Source: Choricystis sp. odSpoLacu1 (lineage: Eukaryota; Chlorophyta; Trebouxiophyceae). Taken from it: DNA of 64,000 nucleotides. Each line of letters begins with the position of its first letter. The first letter of the stretch is position 1. Shown in pieces: positions 56,758 to 64,000 of this stretch. The notes under the pieces are model-generated. The model was not told the origin of the DNA. It saw nothing but the letters and a program-made list of their open reading frames with translations, and made no database searches. A program made the translations under genes and the position numbers. The DNA lies in the NCBI GenBank assembly GCA_958009055.1, contig OY253657.1, positions 372,001-436,000 on the forward strand, read 5' to 3'.

Positions 56758-58421
56758 TCAAACGCCACGCTTGGACCGCGTCACGCACCCGTCCGCAACG
56801 CGAGGCGGCGGCGGGGCCACCGCCTTGGACGCGCGCGCGTCCACCGCGAACGAGAAGATGGGAGACACCTGCGTGCTGCGCTTGGGGACGGGGGTGGCGT
56901 CGGCAGCCGCGACCACGGCCGCCGCGTCGGCCAACGCTGCCAGCAGGTCAAACGCGGCCGGGCGAGGCGCCGCGGCCGGGCGGCGCGGCGCCTCGGGCAG
57001 CATCACAGCCGGCGTCTCCGGAAACACGGACGGGGATGCAGGCACAACAGCCTCCTGCATTACCGGCACACGCACCACCGTGACGTGGCGGCGGCGGAGG
57101 AGGGGGTGCACGCGACGACCTCGCTGACCGCCAGCGGCGACACGGCCTGGCAAACGGCCGCCAGCACGGCCAGGCGGTCGGAGTCGACCGCAAACTTGAC
57201 GCGCTTGGGCGTGGGGGGCACAGCGGCATCCTCCAGGGCGGCACGCCTGTGGGAGGGGGGGGGGCGCGACGACACGCACGTGCTCGACGCGCGCGCGCTT
57301 GGCGGGGCGAGACGCAGACGGCACGGTGACGCCATCCTCGATGCCTGCATCCAGCGTGGTGGCCTCACGGCGGCGCTTGGGGGCGGCCTCGGGGGCGGGC
57401 TGCGCCGTCGACTCGCGCTGCGCGAGCAGTGTCAGCGTCGCGGCCGCGACGCCCGCCGGCGTGTGGCGCGGCGGACTGGGCTGCTTGGCCAGCCACAGCA
57501 TGACGAAGGCCATCGTGCGCTCGGTGGGGGTGGGGCCGGCTTTGACGTCGTCACGCAGCACGGGCGTGGCGGGCGCAGGCGGCGGCACCAGCGGCGGCAG
57601 CGCGGGTGGCACGCCCGCCGCGCCGCGCCGCTTGGCGGCCGCGGACCGCAGCGCGGCCGCGGCTTTGCGGGTGGCGCGGGCGGTGCCTTTGCCTGCGGTT
57701 TTGAAGGGCTTGGCGACGGCAGCCAGCGCTTTCTTTGCGACGGTCTTGGCGGCTTGGTTCTGTGTTAAAAGTGGAGAGAGGAAAGGAGAGAGGGGGTGGG
57801 AGGTGAGCGAACGTGGACGCGAGCGTGAGCTAACCATTCAGCCTCTGCCCCCGCCCATTCCCCACGCCCTTCCTCCCTCGTTCCGCCACTCAAATATCAT
57901 GTCTTACCTTTCGCACCCGACCCACGGGAGATGGGTGGCGGCGACGCTCGGGGCGCGCCCGGGAGGAGCGGCGAGCTGGGGGGAGGGGAATGGGGAGTTA
58001 AAAAAAAAATCAGCCCAGACGGCGCTCCCCGACCCTCTGCACCTCCCAGGATACGACAATCTGAGGTGTGTTAGTGTTCTGACCGGGGCGGTACGCGGCG
58101 GGAGGGGCGGAACGCGTCGCGGTAGGCCCAAACACCGCACCGAAGCGCGCGGGGCACGCACGTCAGTGCCGCGCTCCTCGACGGCGGGCCTCGGGGACCG
58201 CGCCGTTCCCCCCCCAGTCACGCGCACGCTTGTCCCCACACAAACGAGGCGAGGGGAAAGGGCGTGGGAGGCCGGCGCGCGCGGCCACGGCGGCCACAGT
58301 TTTTGGCACGCGCGCGAGCGCGAGCGCCGACTTTTCGCCCCCCCCCCCTTAGCCACTGTCGCCGCATGTGGGGCCGCCCCGCCCCCCGCAACAACTCACC
58401 GTTGGCAAACATGGTAGTCAT
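56758..58421 (-). CDS. Basic, probably nuclear protein of unknown function
   Basis: A 22-base first exon (58421-58400, MTTMFAN) and a 68-base second exon (about 57973-57906, Arg-rich RRSSRARPERRRHPS) join in phase to the main exon starting near 57760 with NQAAKTVAKKALAAVAKPFK. The Lys/Ala-rich N-terminus, KRRREATTLDAG and PAKRARVEH look like nuclear localisation signals. The 10-G run 57255-57264 (one base extra) and a second shift near 57095-57106 change frame around the coding-like segment AAVPPTPKRVKFAVDSDRLA; both sides read well. The C-terminus has a repeated Pro/Ala pattern and ends VADGCVTRSKRGV. No domain is recognised; a chromatin or cell-cycle role is only a guess. Confidence 0.55.
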
Positions 58422-59773
<1,352 letters not shown>

Positions 59774-60103
59774 GGAACGAAGCTCAGATGGGGCACGCGC
59801 GTGCCGATGCGAGAAAAAGAAAACGACGCGCGCGCTGATGCAAGAACCTCACACGCCCCGGCCGGCGCACAGGGGGTGGGCTGGTGTGGGAAGAAGGGAG
59901 TGGCTCGCGCTGGTGGGGCGGGCGCGCGGGCTGCGAAAGGGAAAAGAGAAGAGCGCGGTTGTGTTTCTCACTTGCACACAAAACAAAAACGCGTCCCCCC
60001 TCTCGCGGTTTCGCTGCCACGCGTCAAAACGTGGGTGCTTGCCAGCCTCTCTCTCTCACATACACGCATCGCGTGTGTGTCCATCCACACTCAATCGTCC
60101 TCC
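59774..60103. promoter_or_regulatory. Spacer upstream of RAB6
   Basis: A 330-base gap holding the RAB6 promoter side and the 3' end of the cyclophilin transcript. It is G/A-rich at 59880-59950. No open frame or RNA gene fits. Confidence 0.35.
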
Positions 60104-61164
60104 TCACAGCTCCCCACAGTCGGCAATGACAATCTTCTTGGTCGTCGCGCCGCTCGCCGTGCCAAACGACTCCACCTTCTTCACCACGTCCAGCCCGCCC
60201 GTCACCGATCCAAACACGACGTGCTTGCCATCCAGCCAGGGCGTGTCCACGGTGCACAGGAAGAACTGGGAGCCATTCGTGCCAGGGCCTGCGTTGGCCA
60301 TCGACAACACACCCGCGCCCGTGTGCTTGAGCGTGAAGTTTTCGTCCTCAAACTTGGCACCATAGATGGACTCACCGCCCGTGCCGTTGCCGCGCGTGAA
60401 GTCGCCGCCCTGGCACATGAAGTCGGGGATCACGCGGTGGAAGGTCGACCCCTTGAAGTGGAGGGGCTTGCCGGAGCCGCCGGTGCCCTTCTCCCCCGTG
60501 CACAGGGCGCGGAAGTTTTCGGCGGTCTTGGGGACGACGTCGGCGCGCAGCTGATGGGAAGGAGGAGGGGTGGGTGTGGGTGGGATAAAGGAGAGGAGCG
60601 ACGGAGAGAGAGCGTGCGATCAGCCCCCTCCCTTACATACACAAACCAAACTCAAAAGCTCACAGTCATCTCGATGCGGCCCAGGGGGGCGCCATCCGCT
60701 TCGATATCAAAGAAGACGACGGGGTTGGCGCCTGGGGTGAGAGGTGGGTGAAAAAGGATTGAGTGCTTGCTTCCCCTCTCCACACACACCGCTGCCGCGC
60801 GCATTCCGGTCCCCACTCTCCCCCACTCAACCACTCTCACTAACCAGCAGCGCACACCGCGAACGAGGCGCGCGCCCGGCGGGCGCCGCCGCGGGCCAGG
60901 CCGCGTGCGGTCGAGGGGGCGCGCACCGGGGCCACCGCGCGCGCGGCGACGGCGCGGGGGACGGCGGCGGGAAGGGTGCGAGCCATCGCACGCACGGCGG
61001 CGGAGGTGGCGGCCTGGAAGGGGGAGAGAGGAGGGTGAGGCGTGTGCGGGAGGGTTGGCATGCAGTCGGCGGCCAAAAACGGCACGGTCGAGTTTGGCTC
61101 TGCGGCTGCCCATTCCGTCGCCCTCTCCCCAGGCAGGGGCACTTACGGAGCGCAGGGCAGCCAT
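60104..61164 (-). CDS. Plastid-targeted cyclophilin (peptidyl-prolyl cis-trans isomerase)
   Basis: Four exons: an 18-base first exon (MAALRS, from ATG 61164), a transit-peptide exon rich in Ala and Arg ([19 protein letters not shown]), a short exon with [20 protein letters not shown], and a main exon with [20 protein letters not shown]. The catalytic sequence [20 protein letters not shown] contains the family Arg, Phe and Gln; [20 protein letters not shown] and [20 protein letters not shown] follow. The protein ends DCGEL. The layout matches stromal cyclophilins such as Arabidopsis CYP20-3. The short gap of 126 bases to the divergent Jagunal-like gene suggests a shared promoter. Confidence 0.9.
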
Positions 61165-61290
61165 AGTCGATGTGTAGGAGAAAGGGAGAGGAGAGAAGGG
61201 GGAGGAAAACAAGAAAGAAAAAGAAACAGAAACGCGTGTGTCGGCGCGAGAACAGAATCGATTGAGAAAAAAAAACTTTGGCCTGAAACC

Positions 61291-61727
61291 ATGGCGCCCA
61301 CAGTGCGTGCGGGCGGCCCTCGCCCCCAGGGCACTGACGGCACCGACTTCCGGTTCCGCCAGACGATTGAGAACAGTGCGTTTGTTTCGGGGGGTTGAGG
61401 GATGGCTGATGCGTATTTACGCGAGCTCAACCTCTTTCCTTGCGCTGCGCTGCTGTGCGTCCCCCCCCCTGCGTGTGCAGCATCGTCGCACCATGCGATC
61501 CGGTGCAAAAACTGGGGGCTGGGGGGACGAACAGCCATTGACTCTGGCCGCCTTGCGATTGATGGAGCGTGCTCGTTTTTCATTTGCTCACCCACCCTCT
61601 CCCCACACACCCTCAGAATACCACGTCCTGCCCCAGAAGCGCAAGCTGGCCCACCGGACAGCGTCCCTGTTTGTGCGTGGGGGAGACTGGGATTGGTTGA
61701 GGGGGTGCCGCGACAAAAAAATTGCCG

Positions 61728-61758
<31 letters not shown>

Positions 61759-62279
61759 GCCCCCCCCCCCATTCAACAGGCCCTGCTCGCCGGCCTGCGC
61801 ACCGTGTGGGCGGCCTCCATTCCCCTGGCCGCGGGCGCCCCCCTGCCCACCGCCGCTGTGCTGGCAGCAGCGGTCGCGGTGGCCGCTGCGGCGGTTGGCG
61901 CCGCCGGCTTTGCGGACGGCCGCGCCCACAAGGAGAGGGCGGGCGCGTTGGCCGCGTACCCGGGCCTGGTGGTGGGGGCGGCGGTGGCGGTGAGTGTGAG
62001 AGAGAGAAGGGAAGGAAGGGTTGAGACGAACACGACGCCGGCTCTCATGCTTTTCCCCTTCCTCCTCACCAGCTCCTCGCCTCCGCCGTCCAGGACTACG
62101 CCCTCACGCCCCCCACTTCCCGCCGGCCCGCCCTGGCCGCGTCCCTGGCGGGCGGTGGGGAGGGCGTGGCGTCTGCTGCCGCCGCGGTTGACGTTGCGGC
62201 GACGGCTGGCGCCGCGCTGGCGGCGCTGGCGGCCGCGGCCACTGTGCGCGCGTACACGGTGGCCCGGGCAGCCAAGTGA
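61291..62279 (+). CDS. Jagunal-like ER membrane protein
   Basis: Exons 61291-61375, 61617-61672, 61780-61989 and 62073-62279 give 185 residues, close to the 183 of human JAGN1. The N-terminus RPQGTDGTDFRFRQTIENKY contains the GTDG(S/T)DF-xxR signature followed by the aromatic HYQ/KYH position of the family. Four hydrophobic segments then appear (TVWAASIPLAAGAPL, AAVLAAAVAVAAAAVGAAGF, YPGLVVGAAVALLASAV and the Ala-rich C-terminal one). Jagunal proteins organise ER and early secretory traffic. The membrane parts are very Ala-rich and diverged, so the call rests on the N-terminal signature, size and topology. Confidence 0.58.
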
Positions 62280-62346
62280 AAAGGAGGGGTGGTTTTGACT
62301 TTGTAATACACAGAAAAAACAACAAAAAACACTTTTTCTCTGCTCG

Positions 62347-63128
62347 TCACCTGCCCGCCGCTGCCGCCGCCTCCCGCTCCATCACGCTCTCGTCAAACTT
62401 GATCAAAATGGTCATCTTGGGCGGGCCCCCTCCTCCCGCAGCAGCAGCGCCACCCCCCCCTCCGGCCGATTTAGCAGAGACCCAGTGCGCCGTGACGCGA
62501 GCAGGAAACCCTGCCGCGCAGAGCGCACCGCGGACGACGCCAGCCACGTAGGCGGCCGGGTTGACGCCGGACCCGCCGCGGGACACGTAGCGGGTGACGT
62601 AGAGGTCGGTGTCGGAGATCATGTACTCGTCTTCGGCCTGGTGGGGGAGAGAAAAGGAAGAAAACAAAAGTGAGTGACTCGCGAGGCAGACGAGAGAGAG
62701 ACGGACGCACACTCCCACCATCATTCTCGCACCGTGTTGCTCTGCTCCAGATCCTTGGCCGTCCTACCAAACAGCGCCCTCCACAACGGGCCGTGGCAAA
62801 ACTTGAGCGCGTCCAGCGCGCGCGCGTCGCGCCGCGCCGACCGCTCACGCCACGCTGTGAGCTCCAGCAGCCTCGCCCCCACGCCCGCGCCCGCGTCCTC
62901 CAGGGCGCGCTCCAGTTCGCCTATGTTGGAGACGCGGGCTTGGTGGTACTGGACGAGCTCGGAGAAGAGCAGAGCAAAGGCGGCGAGGGAGACCTGTGGT
63001 AAGGGGGGTCGGTCGGATGGTCGTCGCGGCAGGGCGCGCGCTCCCTCCCTCCCCCTCCGCCCGCTCTGACCACGCACCTCGGCTTTGCCTTTGGGCATGG
63101 GGCGGTCCACCATGGGTGGCCGCGACAT
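62347..63128 (-). CDS. TRAPPC5: TRAPP complex subunit 5 (TRAPPC5/Trs31)
   Basis: Exons 63128-63078, 62993-62733 and 62637-62347, both introns phase 0, encode 200 residues. The Bet3-family sequence VSLAAFALLFSELVQYHQAR, IGELERALEDAGAGVGARLL, EDEYMISDTDLYVTRYVS and AAYVAGVVRGALCAAGFPAR follows TRAPPC5 closely. TRAPP tethers vesicles at the Golgi and activates RAB1. A Gly/Ala insert near the C-terminus (SAGGGGGAAAAGGGG) precedes the last strand KMTILIKFDESVM. Tail-to-tail with the Jagunal-like gene, 67 bases apart. Confidence 0.93.
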
Positions 63129-63270
63129 CGTGGAGGCGACGCGTGTTTTTTTTTGGCCGACGCACAATGTCGAGCGAAAGTGATTTTGGTTCAGAAACTC
63201 GTTTCCATTCTTCGCCAAAAAGAAAGCCCCGCGCCCGCTCACTCCACACACGCGAAACTCACACACAATC

Positions 63271-64000
63271 ATGGCGTCCGTCGACACTCAACCCCCCGTC
63301 CGCCTGGCCACCCGGGCGGACGTGGCCAAGCTGCACCAGCTGCTGACCGAGGCGTCGCGCGCGGCGCTGCGGGTGCGTGGTGGCGCGTGTGTTGGGGGAA
63401 GGGCGGCTGGCCTGCACTGGTTCGCCCAAAGGCGTGGCGGCGCGACATGAGCTGTGTGGCACAGAGGGGAAAAGCGGCGCGCGCAGCTGGGCGGGAGGGA
63501 GCACGCCCCGCTTTTCACGCGCGCGCATGGAGCGGTCTAACGAGAAATTCTCCCACCTTTCCACCCCCACAGTCCTCCCTGGCTGCCGCCCCCGACGCCG
63601 TGCGCCGCTCCGCCGAGCGCGACCTGGACGCCCGCGTGGGCGCCGTGATGGACGGCGTCCTGTCGCGCGCCACCTTTGACTCTGCCCCGCTTGCGGGCCC
63701 CCCCTCCCCGTCCACCCTGGCCGCCGCCGCGGCGGCGGGGGCGGCCCTGGTGCCCGACGCCGAGCTGGCGGGGCTGAGGGCCGCTGCTTCGGCAGCGGCC
63801 GACAGGGTGGCCGCCCTGCGCACCGCCGCCCCCGCCGCCCTCTCCTCCGCGGTCGCCGCCCGCCTGGCCGCCGCCGCAGACGCAGACGCGGCCGCCGCGG
63901 AGGATGATGCGATGGCTGACGCTCATGACGCGGCCGCGGCCGCCGCCCAGGCTGCCGGTGACGCCGACCCGCCCCCCCCCCGACGCACTGGCCACTCGCC
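63271..64000 (+). CDS. Ala-rich coiled-coil protein, unknown, truncated by window end
   Basis: ATG 63271 (MASVDTQPPVRLATRADVAK) opens a 102-base exon ending at donor GTGCGT; exon 2 starts at 63573 in phase 0 with SSLAAAPDAVRRSAERDLDA and stays open to the window edge. It is predicted mostly helical, with heptad-like Ala/Leu spacing (LRAAASAAADRVAALRTAA), then an acidic Ala/Asp run. I cannot name the family; the C-terminus is outside the window. Divergent from TRAPPC5 with 142 bases between. Confidence 0.55.

Overview
This is nuclear DNA from a very GC-rich eukaryote, almost certainly a green alga (Viridiplantae). Spliceosomal introns of roughly 90-360 bases interrupt most genes. Several genes are plant or plastid types: an ATXR3/SDG2-type SET methyltransferase, AKR2 (plastid outer-membrane targeting), NXD1 (neoxanthin), an LPA2-like thylakoid protein, a plastid-type copper ATPase, a plastid cyclophilin, fused aminodeoxychorismate synthase and a plant-type HAKAI. 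I cannot name the species. No rRNA, tRNA, CRISPR array, transposon or viral gene was recognised.

The region is dense: about 32 protein genes plus one doubtful small one. Most intergenic gaps are 70-330 bases; the exception is 986 bases at 55772-56757. Layout: 1-10.3 kb, end of a membrane-protein gene, MYB-JAMM deubiquitinase candidate, ATXR3-like, GNAT, proline-rich protein, WD40 protein. 10.5-19 kb, multi-pass membrane protein, Cu-ATPase, LPA2-like, PSMG2, AKR2. 19-30 kb, glucosidase II alpha, CAND1, NXD1, EamA transporter. 29-41 kb, secreted subtilase, isopropylmalate dehydrogenase, aminodeoxychorismate synthase, CCT5, NOC2. 41-55 kb, P5-type ATPase, folylpolyglutamate synthase, class-3 lipase, alternative oxidase, HAKAI. 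54-64 kb, SR-KH-J protein, basic nuclear protein, RAB6, plastid cyclophilin, Jagunal-like, TRAPPC5 and a truncated gene at the edge.

The genes are mostly unrelated housekeeping functions: ER, Golgi and vesicle traffic (glucosidase II, Jagunal, RAB6, TRAPPC5, P5 ATPase), proteostasis (CCT5, PSMG2, CAND1, HAKAI, cyclophilin), chromatin (ATXR3, MYB-JAMM), plastid function (Cu-ATPase, LPA2, AKR2, NXD1) and folate (aminodeoxychorismate and folylpolyglutamate synthases). Several pairs are head-to-head with short shared promoters.

Two window-wide properties matter to a reader. First, many good genes are broken in frame exactly at long G/C homopolymers (one base too many) or (GC)n runs (two bases too many), which looks like a systematic sequence-length error; those genes should not be called pseudogenes without read support. 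Second, introns have a G/purine-rich 5' half and a C-rich 3' half, often follow a very short first exon, and are mostly phase 0. I found no clear undescribed multi-gene system. The most unusual single items are the SR-KH-J fusion, the MYB-JAMM protein, the P5 ATPase with an altered M4 signature, a perfect 15-bp hairpin in its first intron, and the hairpin-bearing 986-base gap.
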